Source: CALROG01 sp943369755 (GTDB taxonomy: Bacteria > Pseudomonadota > Gammaproteobacteria > Burkholderiales > Burkholderiaceae_C). From it: 64,000 bases of DNA. The stretch's first letter is position 1. Every line of letters starts with the position of its first letter. The stretch spans positions 62,001 through 126,000 of the forward strand of contig CALROG020000005.1 in NCBI GenBank assembly GCA_943369755.1. The letters are read 5' to 3'. A model generated the notes under the pieces. It did no database searches and was not told where the DNA came from. It saw only the letters and a program-made list of their open reading frames with translations. Shown in pieces: positions 1 to 8,396 of this stretch. A program made the translations under genes and the position numbers.

Positions 1-167
1 AGCCAGCCCAGGTAGGCCACCACAAAAAACACCGACGCCAGCGCGGAAATGGCCGCATTGCCGGCCACCCGGCGCAGACCGCGCGTCCAGGCGTACACCG
101 AACCGGCCAGCATCAGTGCCGCGGTGCCAAAGTAGCCTCCCCAAAAACCCACCGCAATTGTTTCCAT
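1..167 (-). CDS. Membrane protein, N-terminal part (cut by window edge)
   Basis: Only the first 55 or so codons are in the window; the gene runs off the left edge. The ATG at 167-165 begins METIAVGFWGGYFG and is followed by two hydrophobic stretches (about residues 3-25 and 37-55) separated by a short basic loop (TRGLRRVAGN). This fits an integral inner-membrane protein with the loop on the cytoplasmic side. It is divergent from argA, with 147 bp between the start codons. I do not recognise the family from this fragment. Confidence 0.55.
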   Translation of the reverse strand, partial: METIAVGFWGGYFGTAALMLAGSVYAWTRGLRRVAGNAAISALASVFFVVAYLGW

Positions 168-314
168 GCCCTGCGCGACTCTCTTGTATTGGCCTGACTG
201 TAGTGGCTGCCAACGGCGAACGCAATTCGCGGCAAAGCCAACTACACTCCATGCGCAATACAGCACCGCCCACAACGGCCCAAAGTCACAAGAACCGCTC
301 ACTGCTACCGCGCC

Positions 315-1664
315 ATGTCCGCCGTCTTCAACTTCACCTTCGTCCCGTGGTTTCGCTCGGTCGCCCCGTACATCCATACCCATCGCGGCAAAACCTTTGT
401 GGTGGGCATTTGTGGTGAGGCCATTGCGGCGGGCAAGCTGCAGCATCTGGCGCAAGACCTGGCCCTGATCCAGAGCATGGGCGTGAAGGTGGTGCTGGTG
501 CACGGCTTTCGACCCCAGGTCAACGAACAGCTCAAGGCCAAGGGCCACGAGGCCAGGTACTCACACGGCATGCGCATCACGGACGAGGTGGCACTGGACT
601 GCGCCCAGGAGGCGGCAGGCCAGTTGCGCTACGAGATTGAGGCCGCCTTCAGCCAGGGCCTGCCCAACACCCCCATGGCCGGCTCTACCGTGCGCGTTAT
701 TTCCGGCAACTTCATCACCGCACGGCCAGTGGGCGTGCTGGATGGGGTGGACTTCCAGCACAGCGGCCTGGTGCGCAAGGTAGACGTGGCGGGCATCACC
801 CGCACGCTTGACTTTGGTGCCATGGTGCTGCTGTCGCCGTTTGGCTTTTCACCCACCGGCGAGGCCTTCAACCTGACCATGGAAGAGGTGGCCACCAGCG
901 TGGCCATTGCGCTGCAAGCCGACAAGCTGATTTTTGTGACCGAAATCCCCGGCATACGCACCGCGCCCGACCAGCCCGAGAGCGAAGACAACCCGATTGA
1001 CACCGAGCTGCCGCTGGCCGCCGCCGAGGCCCTGCTGGCCCAGGTGCCCGCCGGCCAGCACCCGACTGACACCGCGTTTTACTTGCAGCACTGCGTCAAG
1101 GCCTGCAAGGCCGGTGTTGAGCGCAGCCACATCTTGCCGTTTGCGCTGGACGGCGCGTTGCTGCTGGAGATTTATGTGCACGACGGCGTGGGCACGATGA
1201 TCATTGACGAAAAGCTGGAAAACCTGCGCGAGGCCACGGCTGACGATGTGGGCGGCATCCTGCAATTGATCGAGCCGTTTGAGAAAGACGGCACGCTGGT
1301 CAAACGCAGCCGCACTGAAATAGAGCGCGACGCCGCCAACTACAGCGTGATCGAGCACGACGGCGTGATCTTCGCCTGCGCCGCGCTGTACCCCTACCCC
1401 GAATCAAAAACCGCCGAGATGGCGGCACTCACCGTGTCGCCGCAAGCCCAAGGCCAGGGCGACGGCGAGAAGGTGCTCAAACGCATCGAACAACGCGCCC
1501 GCGCCAAAGGGCTGGAAAGCATCTTTGTGCTGACCACGCGCACCATGCACTGGTTTTTGAAGCGCGGCTTCGTGCAGGTAGATGCAGACTGGCTGCCCGA
1601 CGCCCGCAAGCGCAAGTACAACTGGGACCGCAAGAGCCTGGTGCTGGTCAAGAAACTGGCCTGA
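315..1664 (+). CDS. argA: Amino-acid N-acetyltransferase (N-acetylglutamate synthase)
   Basis: ArgA makes N-acetylglutamate from glutamate and acetyl-CoA, the first step of arginine synthesis, in the cytoplasm. The 449 residues have the classical two-domain layout. An amino-acid-kinase-like domain (about 1-290, with VVLVHGFRPQVNEQL near residue 60) is the usual site of arginine feedback. A C-terminal GNAT domain (about 300-449) carries the acetyl-CoA-binding stretch AALTVSPQAQGQGDGEKVL. Length matches the family (about 440-450). The ATG at 315 gives the usual N-terminus before FVPWFRSVAPYI. It stands apart from other arg genes here; the YdeI-like gene follows after 2 bp and may be co-transcribed. 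Confidence 0.95.
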   Translation: MSAVFNFTFVPWFRSVAPYIHTHRGKTFVVGICGEAIAAGKLQHLAQDLALIQSMGVKVVLVHGFRPQVNEQLKAKGHEARYSHGMRITDEVALDCAQEAAGQLRYEIEAAFSQGLPNTPMAGSTVRVISGNFITARPVGVLDGVDFQHSGLVRKVDVAGITRTLDFGAMVLLSPFGFSPTGEAFNLTMEEVATSVAIALQADKLIFVTEIPGIRTAPDQPESEDNPIDTELPLAAAEALLAQVPAGQHPTDTAFYLQHCVKACKAGVERSHILPFALDGALLLEIYVHDGVGTMIIDEKLENLREATADDVGGILQLIEPFEKDGTLVKRSRTEIERDAANYSVIEHDGVIFACAALYPYPESKTAEMAALTVSPQAQGQGDGEKVLKRIEQRARAKGLESIFVLTTRTMHWFLKRGFVQVDADWLPDARKRKYNWDRKSLVLVKKLA

Positions 1665-1666
1665 TC

Positions 1667-2266
1667 ATGGCCGCCGCGGGCGACCTGCCAGACAACGCTG
1701 TCCAGCCAGCGGACCGCATGGCCTGGCGCACCTGGCTTGAGCAACACCACACACGCCCCCATGGAGTGTGGCTTGTGACTTTCAAGAAAGGCAGTGGCCA
1801 CCCGGTCCTGGGCTACGACGACGCCGTCCGGGAGGCTCTTTGTTTCGGCTGGGTGGACAGCAAGCCGCGCAAACTCGACACGTTGCGCACCATGCTGTGG
1901 TTTGCCCCGCGCAAGGCCGGCAGCGGCTGGTCTGCCTTGAACAAGGCAAGGATCCAGGCGCTGCTGGCGGCAGGCCGCATGGCACCTGCCGGTTTGGCCA
2001 AGCTCAACGCCGCGCAGGCCGATGGGTCATGGAACGCGCTCGATGCTGTGGACGCTCTCGAAGAGCCCGCCGACTTGCAGGCCGCGCTCAGCCGCCATCC
2101 GGGTGCCGCAACCAACTTCGCAGCATTCCCCCGCTCGGCGCGGCGCGGCATTCTGGAATGGATCAGTAACGCGAAGCGCCCGCACACCCGGGCCAGGCGG
2201 GTCGAAGAAACGGCGGAGCTGGCAGCGCGCAACATCCGCGCCAACCAGTGGCAACCCAAGGCCTAA
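1667..2266 (+). CDS. YdeI/OmpD-associated family protein
   Basis: A 199-residue cytoplasmic protein of the YdeI/OmpD-associated family. Visible family features are the N-terminal segment WRTWLEQHHTRPHGVWLVTF, the core EALCFGWVDSKPRK, and the C-terminal helical part ending in ARRVEETAELAARNIRANQ. Members have been linked to bacteriocin or stress resistance, but the biochemical function is not settled. The start lies 2 bp after the argA stop, suggesting translational coupling. The stop codon overlaps the stop of the convergent dsbB gene, so both ends are tightly packed. Confidence 0.85.
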   Translation: MAAAGDLPDNAVQPADRMAWRTWLEQHHTRPHGVWLVTFKKGSGHPVLGYDDAVREALCFGWVDSKPRKLDTLRTMLWFAPRKAGSGWSALNKARIQALLAAGRMAPAGLAKLNAAQADGSWNALDAVDALEEPADLQAALSRHPGAATNFAAFPRSARRGILEWISNAKRPHTRARRVEETAELAARNIRANQWQPKA

Positions 2267-2778
2267 CTTCGCAGCGGCCGCAGCAGACGCACCAGCAGCG
2301 CAGCAAACACCACGCCGAAAATCGCAAACCACACAAACGACCAGTTGGCGATCGACAGGCCCAGAAAGGTCCAGTCGATCTTGGTGCAGTCGCCACTGCC
2401 CTTGAAGATCATCGGCACGGCGCGTTTGAGCGGGAAGGTTTCGATCATCCCGTAGAAGTCGCGCCCGCAGGACACGATCTCGGGCGGGTACCACTGCAAC
2501 CAGCTCTGGCGCGCAGCCACAAAGGCGCCGAACCCGGCAAACAGCAAGGCCAGCGCGCCGCCGCCGATTTGCAAGCCTTTTCGGCCTGTAGCCCCCGCCA
2601 ATGCTGCGCAGAGTGCTACCAGAATAAGAGCGTACCGCTGCACGATGCACATCGGGCAGGGCTCCAGCCCCACCCCGTGCTGCAAATACAGGCCAAAGGC
2701 CAGCATGGCCACGCAGACCGCGGCCACCGCGCCAAATACCCGGCGCGGGTAGGCGTCAAACCAGTTCAGAGAAGTCAA
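2263..2778 (-). CDS. dsbB: Disulfide bond formation protein B
   Basis: DsbB is the inner-membrane quinone reductase that reoxidises periplasmic DsbA. The 171-residue product has four predicted transmembrane helices. Both essential cysteine pairs are present: CPMC in the first periplasmic loop (about residues 41-44), and the pair formed by VSCGRD and GDCTKI in the second loop (about residues 103 and 129). Length is typical. The 3' end overlaps the stop of the YdeI-like gene by a few bases. Upstream it is divergent from yggX across about 130 bp. Confidence 0.95.
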   Translation of the reverse strand: MTSLNWFDAYPRRVFGAVAAVCVAMLAFGLYLQHGVGLEPCPMCIVQRYALILVALCAALAGATGRKGLQIGGGALALLFAGFGAFVAARQSWLQWYPPEIVSCGRDFYGMIETFPLKRAVPMIFKGSGDCTKIDWTFLGLSIANWSFVWFAIFGVVFAALLVRLLRPLRS

Positions 2779-2909
2779 TCGTTCATCTCCACATTGATGG
2801 GGGCTTATTGTCAGGCGGTTTGGTGAATGAACCCACTATAAGTTCCGGGCCGGGGAATCTTGATAAAGTCGCCAGTCATTCATCACACCCTACCAAGACA
2901 AGGCGCCCC

Positions 2910-3182
2910 ATGGCACGTACCGTCAACTGCATCAAGCTCGGCCAGGAGGCCGAAGGCCTGGACTTCCCGCCTTACCCCGGCGAGCTGGGCAAGCGCATCT
3001 GGGAAAACGTCAGCAAACAGGCCTGGGCCGACTGGCTCAAGCAGCAAACCATGCTGCTCAACGAGAACCGCCTGAACCTGGCCGACCAGCGCGCCCGCGA
3101 CTACCTGAAGCGCCAGATGGAAAACCATTTCTTCGGCAGTGGCGCCGACGTGGCCCAGGGCTACGTGCCGCCCAGCGCGTAA
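2910..3182 (+). CDS. yggX: Oxidative damage protection protein / Fe(2+)-trafficking protein YggX
   Basis: A 90-residue YggX family protein, implicated in iron trafficking and protection of Fe-S clusters from oxidative damage. It begins MARTVNCIKLGQEAEGLDFP with the conserved cysteine near the N-terminus, followed by PYPGELGKRIWENVSK and the C-terminal QMENHFF motif. The reading frame is open upstream to 2808, but the ATG at 2910 gives the exact family N-terminus. A perfect 10-bp inverted repeat lies 27 bp after the stop (3209-3230), inside the start of the next gene. Confidence 0.93.
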   Translation: MARTVNCIKLGQEAEGLDFPPYPGELGKRIWENVSKQAWADWLKQQTMLLNENRLNLADQRARDYLKRQMENHFFGSGADVAQGYVPPSA

Positions 3183-3203
3183 CTGGCGCTGCCCCCCGCT
3201 TCA

Positions 3204-4352
3204 GTGTCGCAAGGCCCGCCCGGGCCTTGCGTCGTTGTGGGCGGCGGCATTGCCGGTGCTGCGGTGGCAGCCAGCCTGGCGCGGCGCGGCTGGCAGGTGC
3301 AGGTGCTGGACGCAGCGGCCGAGCCGGCCAGCGGTGCCTCGGCCTTGCCGGTGGGTTTGTTTGCGCCACATGTCTCGCACGACGATGCCATCCTCTCTCG
3401 CCTGACGCGTGCTGGCGTGCAGGCCACACTGGCGCAGGCGCGCGCACTGCTGCGCGAGGGGCAGGACTGGCAGCTCACCGGCGCGCTGGAGCACGGTATC
3501 AAGCCTGCGGCGCGCGAGCGGCGGCAACGGCCAGCCAGCGCAGCGCAACTTCAGGGCTCGCGGCCAGCCACGGCCAGTGAATTGCAGCGCGCCGGCCTGC
3601 CGGCGGATGCGCCTGCACTGTGGCACGCGCAGGCCGGCTGGCTCAAGCCCGCAACCCTGGTCAACGCGCTGCTGGCGCAGCCGGGCATTGAGTGGCGCGG
3701 CAACACCGCCGTGGGTGGGCTGGTGCGCGACGCCAGCGCCTGGCAGGTGCTGGACGCCCAAGGCGCGCTGCTGGCCCGGGCCGCGCTGGTGGTAGTGGCG
3801 GCCGGGCCCGCCAGCAATGCCCTGCTGGGCGACTGCTTGCCGCTGCAACCGCTGCGCGGCCAGATTGCGTGGGCGCCGCATGCACCGGGCTTGGAGGGGC
3901 TGCCGCCCTTCCCCGTGAATGGCCACGGCAGCCTGGTGGCCGGCATTCCGCACGGCGGCACCCCAGCCTGGTTCATGGGCTCGACCTTCGAGCGCGACAG
4001 CCTGGACACCACAGTGCGTGAGGCCGACCACACGGCCAACCTGGCACGCCTGCAAACGCTGCTGCCAGCCGCAGCCAGCGCGTTGGAGGGCGAATTTGCC
4101 GAAGGCCGGGTGCAGGGCTGGGCCGGTGTACGCGCCACCCTGCCCGACCGGCTGCCCGCCGTGGGGGCACTGGACCCGCTGAATGCCCCCGGGCTACAGG
4201 CCTGCACCGGCATGGGCGCGCGCGGCCTGACGCTGGCGGTGCTGTGCGGCGAGCTGCTGGCGGCCTGGCTGCATGGCGAGCCATTGCCACTGGAGGCGGC
4301 GCTGGCCCGGGCATTGGCCGCCAGCCGCTTTGGGCCTTCAAATACAAGGTAA
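3204..4352 (+). CDS. FAD-dependent oxidoreductase, MnmC C-terminal-domain type
   Basis: A 382-residue DAO-family flavoprotein starting at GTG 3204; the frame is closed just upstream by the yggX stop. The N-terminus has the FAD dinucleotide-binding motif VVVGGGIAGAAVAASLARRG. The C-terminal half has WAGVRATLPDRLPAVG and the second FAD contact GMGARGLTLAVLCGELLA, both typical of the oxidase domain of MnmC. That domain converts cmnm5U34 to nm5U34 in tRNA. The methyltransferase domain fused to it in E. coli is absent, so this would be a stand-alone oxidase. A generic glycine/D-amino-acid oxidase remains possible. The last codons (SNTR and stop) lie inside a dispersed repeat. Confidence 0.8.
   Translation: MSQGPPGPCVVVGGGIAGAAVAASLARRGWQVQVLDAAAEPASGASALPVGLFAPHVSHDDAILSRLTRAGVQATLAQARALLREGQDWQLTGALEHGIKPAARERRQRPASAAQLQGSRPATASELQRAGLPADAPALWHAQAGWLKPATLVNALLAQPGIEWRGNTAVGGLVRDASAWQVLDAQGALLARAALVVVAAGPASNALLGDCLPLQPLRGQIAWAPHAPGLEGLPPFPVNGHGSLVAGIPHGGTPAWFMGSTFERDSLDTTVREADHTANLARLQTLLPAAASALEGEFAEGRVQGWAGVRATLPDRLPAVGALDPLNAPGLQACTGMGARGLTLAVLCGELLAAWLHGEPLPLEAALARALAASRFGPSNTR
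3209..3230. repeat. Perfect 10-bp inverted repeat (2-nt loop)
   Basis: Left arm 3209-3218 (GCAAGGCCCG) and right arm 3221-3230 are perfect reverse complements, so the RNA would form a very stable hairpin. It sits 27 bp after the yggX stop and within the first nine codons of the next gene. No T-run follows, so it is not a canonical terminator. It may attenuate read-through or block ribosome access near the GTG start. Confidence 0.6.
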
Positions 4353-4403
4353 ATCGGCGCTAGCCCGCGTGTGTATTGCGGTAGCCACTATATTTTTTGT
4401 AGC
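4337..4403 (-). repeat. Dispersed ~60-bp repeat, copy 1
   Basis: Read on the minus strand it runs GCTACAAAAAATATAGTGGC, then ACCGCA, a short loop, CACGCGGGCTAG, and ends in a sequence related to TTGGCTTGAA. It matches the six other copies in this window. It lies between two convergent genes and supplies the last codons and stop of both: SNTR-stop of the FAD oxidoreductase and LLQKI-stop of the response regulator. Confidence 0.8.
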
Positions 4404-5134
4404 AAACTTTGTAGCTGCGCGGGGTCAAAGGGTTTGGCCAGACAGGCCTTTGCGCCGGCCTGGCGGGCGCGCAGCCCCGCCAACAATGTGCCACCCGCGG
4501 TGGTAAGCCAAACCGTGCCCACCTCGGGTCGAACCGCGCGCAACTCGCGCAGCAACTGCCAGCCGTCGCGGTCCGGCAACGCCAGGTCCAGCAGCACCAG
4601 GCTGTAGGGCTGGGCCGTGACCAGCGCCAGGGCGTCGGCGGCGGTGGCCGCTTCATCCATAAACACCAGGCCGGCCAGCGCCAGCCGCGCCCGCAGGTAG
4701 AGGCACTCGTCGCGACTGGTGTTGACCACCAGAGCCCGACGCCCGGGTGCGTCCAGCTCTGGCGGCTGGGTGTCGGGGCCGGCGTCAAAGCCAAGGTCAA
4801 AGTCCAGCTCCGGCGGCGGGCCAAACAAGCTGTCCATGGCCTGCACCACATTGGGCCAGTGCATTGGCCGGTCGAAGCTGCGCCAGGCACGCGGCGACGG
4901 ATGGCTGCCAACCCAGATCAGCTTGATGCTGTCGTCAAGGCCCTGGGTTTCCAGTTCCATCACGGCCTGGTAGCTGTCGCCATCAACCAGCGCGAGCGCG
5001 GGCGACCGGGGGGCGTCAGCGGCCCAGAGCTGGTAGTGAATGGCTTGGTCGGCCGACAGGCGAAAGACACTGTTGAGCGCGTGCCGCTCAACATCGGAAA
5101 AGCCCATCACCTTAACGAAAATCGGTTCAGCCAT
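4388..5134 (-). CDS. Response regulator with C-terminal receiver domain, no output domain
   Basis: A 248-residue cytoplasmic protein. The C-terminal half (about 130-248) is a CheY-like receiver domain. It has the phospho-acceptor region LVLLDLALPDRDGW, the TTAGG stretch for the conserved Ser/Thr position, and the lysine in CLAKPFDPAQL. The N-terminal 120 residues resemble a degenerate receiver or sensor module without recognisable catalytic acids. No DNA-binding or enzymatic output domain and no adjacent histidine kinase are present, so it probably acts by protein-protein contact. The final five codons and stop come from a dispersed repeat. Confidence 0.75.
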   Translation of the reverse strand: MAEPIFVKVMGFSDVERHALNSVFRLSADQAIHYQLWAADAPRSPALALVDGDSYQAVMELETQGLDDSIKLIWVGSHPSPRAWRSFDRPMHWPNVVQAMDSLFGPPPELDFDLGFDAGPDTQPPELDAPGRRALVVNTSRDECLYLRARLALAGLVFMDEAATAADALALVTAQPYSLVLLDLALPDRDGWQLLRELRAVRPEVGTVWLTTAGGTLLAGLRARQAGAKACLAKPFDPAQLQSLLQKI

Positions 5135-5362
5135 GTTGCGGATTTTGCGTTTGCACGATGAGGCGCATTATCCGGGTCATCCCAGAGAATTAGAACGAAA
5201 AGTTACGGCACGCAGGCGCAAGTGTTGCAACAGCGCCCGCCCTGTTTTGCCCGGCCTCGCTGCCCGCAAAGCCTTACCGGCATTGACGCATAAGCTTATC
5301 CGCATAAGACCCGAACCAAAATGTAGTTTGGTTCCATAAGCGGCCCCCGTACATTGCCGCTC

Positions 5363-6154
5363 ATGCATGAATTGGCGTTTGTCTTTGCGGGGTTTGTGGT
5401 CGGCACCATCGTCGGGCTCACCGGTGTGGGTGGCGGCTCGCTGATGACACCGCTGCTGATCTTTGTTTTTGGTGTCAAGCCGTATATGGCGATCGGCACC
5501 GACCTGTTGTTCGCCGCCTTCACCAAAGGCGGCGGCGCGCTGGCACTGGCCCGCGCCAGGCTGATTGACTGGCCGGTGGTGGGCCTGCTGTCCGCGGGCA
5601 GCATTCCGGCGGCACTGGCCACCGTCTGGGCGCTGCACCAACTGGGCCCGGCCAACCCGGAGGTTCAACACCTCATGACCTCAACCCTGGGCGTGGCGCT
5701 GCTGTTGACGGCCGCCGCCACGCTGTACAAGGCCGTCAAAGGCAAAACCACACCGCGTCACATTGAGCCTGCGCAACTTAAGCAGGCAGCGCGCCCACGC
5801 CATTGGGCGCTGCCAGTCCTGTTTGGTGCGGCCATCGGCACGCTGGTGTCGCTTACCTCGGTAGGTGCTGGCGCAATTGGCGTGATGGCGCTGATGCTGC
5901 TGTACCCGGCGCTGCCGCTGCCGCGCATTGTGGCCGCCGACATTGCCTACGCCGTACCGCTGACGCTGGTGGCAGGCCTGGGCCATGCCTCTATTGGCTC
6001 GGTGGACTGGCCGCTGCTGGGCCTGTTGCTCACCGGCTCGTTGCCTGGCATCTGGCTGGGCGCGCGGCTCATGACCCGAACCCCTGACCGGGTGATCCGC
6101 TCCCTGCTTTCCGTGTTGCTGGCCTATGCCGGCACCAAGCTGATCTTGCTCTGA
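5363..6154 (+). CDS. TauE/SafE family sulfite/sulfonate exporter-like permease
   Basis: A 263-residue inner-membrane protein with about eight hydrophobic segments and the duplicated TauE/SafE motifs: GTIVGLTGVGGGSLMTPLL near residue 17 and GTLVSLTSVGAGAIGVMAL near residue 160. The family exports or imports sulfite, sulfonates or other anions. The ATG at 5363 is preferred over the in-frame TTG at 5354. It lies 15 bp before cysI and heads the sulfate assimilation cluster, so a role in removing excess sulfite or moving a sulfur anion is likely (inference from context). It is divergent from the response regulator across about 230 bp. Confidence 0.88.
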   Translation: MHELAFVFAGFVVGTIVGLTGVGGGSLMTPLLIFVFGVKPYMAIGTDLLFAAFTKGGGALALARARLIDWPVVGLLSAGSIPAALATVWALHQLGPANPEVQHLMTSTLGVALLLTAAATLYKAVKGKTTPRHIEPAQLKQAARPRHWALPVLFGAAIGTLVSLTSVGAGAIGVMALMLLYPALPLPRIVAADIAYAVPLTLVAGLGHASIGSVDWPLLGLLLTGSLPGIWLGARLMTRTPDRVIRSLLSVLLAYAGTKLILL

Positions 6155-6169
6155 CCTGCAACCCCCAAG

Positions 6170-8002
6170 ATGTACCAATACACAGAATTCGACCAACAGT
6201 TCGTTCACCAGCGCGCCGCGCAATACCGCGACCAGTTGCAGCGCCACCTGGCGGGCCAGCTAGGCGAGGAAGAGTTTCGCCCGCTACGCCTGCAAAACGG
6301 CTGGTATGTGCAGCGTTACGCGCCCATGCTGCGGGTGGCCGTGCCCTATGGCGAGCTGTCCAGCGCCCAGCTTCGGGTGCTGGCCAAAATCGCCCGCGAG
6401 TATGACCAGCCCAGTGCCGCGTTGTTTGCCCAGGCCCGCGCCACCCAGGACGCATTGGGTCCGGTGCCAATGCCGCGCAGCCACCCGGCGGGCGGTACGG
6501 TGCATTCACGCCTGACCACGGGCTACGGCCACTTCACCACCCGCCAGAACGTGCAGTTCAACTGGATCCCGCTGGACAAGAGCGCCGACGTGATGGACCT
6601 GCTGGCCAGCGTCAACATGCATGGCATCCAGACCAGCGGCAACTGCATCCGCAACATCACCAGCGACGAGCGCGCGGGAATCGCAATAGACGAAATCGCC
6701 GACCCCCGGCCGTTTGCCGAAATCCTGCGCCAGTGGAGCACGCTGCACCCCGAGTTCGCCTTCTTGCCGCGCAAGTTCAAGATCGCCATTACCGGCGCGC
6801 TGGAAGACCGCGCGGCCGTGGCCTGGCACGACGTGGGGCTGCATGTGATCCGGTCCAGCGCTGGCGAAGTCGGCTTCAAGGTGCTGGTGGGCGGCGGCAT
6901 GGGTCGCACGCCGGTGATTGCCAGCACCATCCGCGAGTTTTTGCCCTGGAACCAGATCCTGAACTACCTGGAAGCGGTGGTGCGCGTGTACAACCGCTGG
7001 GGTCGGCGCGACAACAAGTACAAGGCCCGCATCAAAATCCTGGTGAAGGCCGAGGGCCAGCGTTACGTGGACGAGGTAGAGGCCGAATACCGCGAGATTC
7101 TGGAAAAAGACGGCGCACCCCACACCATTACCCAGGCCGAGCTGGACCGGGTAGCGGCGTCGTTTGTGCCGCCTAACCTGCAGTGCGACCGCAAGACCGC
7201 CGACGCCAAGATTGCCAATATCCTGCGCGCCGCCGCCGAAGACGACATTGAGTTTGCGCGTTGGTTGCAGCAAAACGTGGCACCGCACAAAAACCCCGAC
7301 CTGCGCGCGGTCACGCTGTCGTTCAAGCGCCTGGGCCAGGCCCCCGGCGACGCCACAGCCGACCAGCTGGACCTCGCCGCCGAACTGGCCGAGCAGTTCA
7401 GCGCCGGAGAGGCCCGCGTTACACATGACCAGAACCTGGTGCTGCCCTGGGTGCGTTGTGACGCCCTGCCCGAACTCTGGCGCGCGGCCCGCAAAGCCGG
7501 CATGGCCCGCCCCAACATCCGCCTGCTGACCGACATGATTGCCTGCCCCGGCGGTGACTTTTGCTCGCTGGCCAACGCCCGTTCGCTGCCGCTGGCCGAC
7601 GCCATCACCGAGCGCTACCAGGACCTGGACGAACTGCACGACCTGGGCGAGATTGACCTGCATATCAGTGGCTGCATCAACAGTTGCGGTCACCACCACA
7701 GCGGCCACATCGGCATCTTGGGCGTCGATAAAGACGGCAAGGAGTGGTACCAGGTCACCCTGGGCGGCTCCGACGGCTCGGCCCTGAGCGGCGCGCCGAT
7801 GGCGGGCAAGGTGGTCGGCCCGTCGTTCAGCGCCGCCGAGGTGCCTGAAGTGATCGAGGCGGTGTTGGACACCTACCGCGCCCAGCGCCAGCACAGGGGT
7901 GAGCGCGCCGAGACCTTCATCGCCACGCTCAAGCGCGTGGGGCTGGAGCCGTTCAAGGCAGCCGCCAACAGCGCACGGCTGGCCAACCTGCAACCCGCCT
8001 GA
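6170..8002 (+). CDS. cysI: Sulfite reductase hemoprotein (siroheme/4Fe-4S)
   Basis: A 610-residue nitrite/sulfite reductase of the hemoprotein class, reducing sulfite to sulfide in the cytoplasm. Two ferredoxin-like and two siroheme/Fe-S half-domains are visible. The [4Fe-4S]-siroheme ligands are in IACPGGDFCSLA (C-x5-C) and ISGCINSCGHHHSGH (C-x3-C). The siroheme-contacting arginines and lysines lie in the TGYGHFTTRQNVQFNWI region near residue 116. No CysJ flavoprotein partner is encoded nearby, so the electron donor is unclear. It is the second gene of the cluster, and DUF934 follows after 12 bp. Confidence 0.93.
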   Translation: MYQYTEFDQQFVHQRAAQYRDQLQRHLAGQLGEEEFRPLRLQNGWYVQRYAPMLRVAVPYGELSSAQLRVLAKIAREYDQPSAALFAQARATQDALGPVPMPRSHPAGGTVHSRLTTGYGHFTTRQNVQFNWIPLDKSADVMDLLASVNMHGIQTSGNCIRNITSDERAGIAIDEIADPRPFAEILRQWSTLHPEFAFLPRKFKIAITGALEDRAAVAWHDVGLHVIRSSAGEVGFKVLVGGGMGRTPVIASTIREFLPWNQILNYLEAVVRVYNRWGRRDNKYKARIKILVKAEGQRYVDEVEAEYREILEKDGAPHTITQAELDRVAASFVPPNLQCDRKTADAKIANILRAAAEDDIEFARWLQQNVAPHKNPDLRAVTLSFKRLGQAPGDATADQLDLAAELAEQFSAGEARVTHDQNLVLPWVRCDALPELWRAARKAGMARPNIRLLTDMIACPGGDFCSLANARSLPLADAITERYQDLDELHDLGEIDLHISGCINSCGHHHSGHIGILGVDKDGKEWYQVTLGGSDGSALSGAPMAGKVVGPSFSAAEVPEVIEAVLDTYRAQRQHRGERAETFIATLKRVGLEPFKAAANSARLANLQPA

Positions 8003-8011
8003 ACAGGACTT

Positions 8012-8063
8012 ACTATGAAATTGATAGTGGCTCACGCAGATTCCACGCGGGCTAGCGGCCAAA
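8012..8063 (+). repeat. Dispersed ~60-bp repeat, copy 2
   Basis: The segment reads ...CTATGAAATTGATAGTGGCTC, then ACGCAGATTCCACGCGGGCT and AGCGGCC, matching the core of the other copies (A-rich stretch, ATAGTGGCTCACGCA, loop, CGCGGGCT). It covers the ATG and about the first 16 codons of the DUF934 gene, so this start codon appears to be repeat-derived. Confidence 0.75.
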
Positions 8064-8395
8064 ACGTTCTTGTTCTTGGCAACGATGTCGACCCCCGCAG
8101 CGTGGCGCTGACAGGGGTGGACTGCATTGAACTGAGCTTCCCCGCCTTCACCGATGGCCGGGCCTTCAGCCAGGCTTTTTTGCTGCGCCGCCGCCTGGGC
8201 TTTACAGGCGACATTTGCGCCACCGGCGACGTGTTGGTGGACCAGCTGGCGCAGATGCAACGCAGCGGCTTTTCCAGCGCGGTACTGCGGGCTGACCAGG
8301 ACGCTACGACCGGCGAGCGCCTGCTGCGGCACTACCCGGCCTTCTACCAGGGCGATGCGGTCACACCCGCGCCTGTTTTTGCCAGGGCGGCTTGA
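8015..8395 (+). CDS. DUF934 domain-containing protein (sulfite reduction accessory)
   Basis: A 126-residue protein of the DUF934 family, found almost always between cysI and cysH in beta- and gammaproteobacteria and predicted to assist sulfite reduction. No enzymatic activity is firmly assigned. The conserved body starts at about residue 18 (VLVLGNDVDPRSVAL) and includes FPAFTDGRAFSQAFLLRRRLG and ICATGDVLVDQLAQMQRSGF. The first 16 or so residues (MKLIVAHADSTRASGQ) come from a dispersed repeat. A weak ribosome site (AGGA) lies 6 bp before the ATG. The cysH start follows 1 bp after the stop. Confidence 0.88.
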   Translation: MKLIVAHADSTRASGQNVLVLGNDVDPRSVALTGVDCIELSFPAFTDGRAFSQAFLLRRRLGFTGDICATGDVLVDQLAQMQRSGFSSAVLRADQDATTGERLLRHYPAFYQGDAVTPAPVFARAA

Positions 8396-8396
8396 A

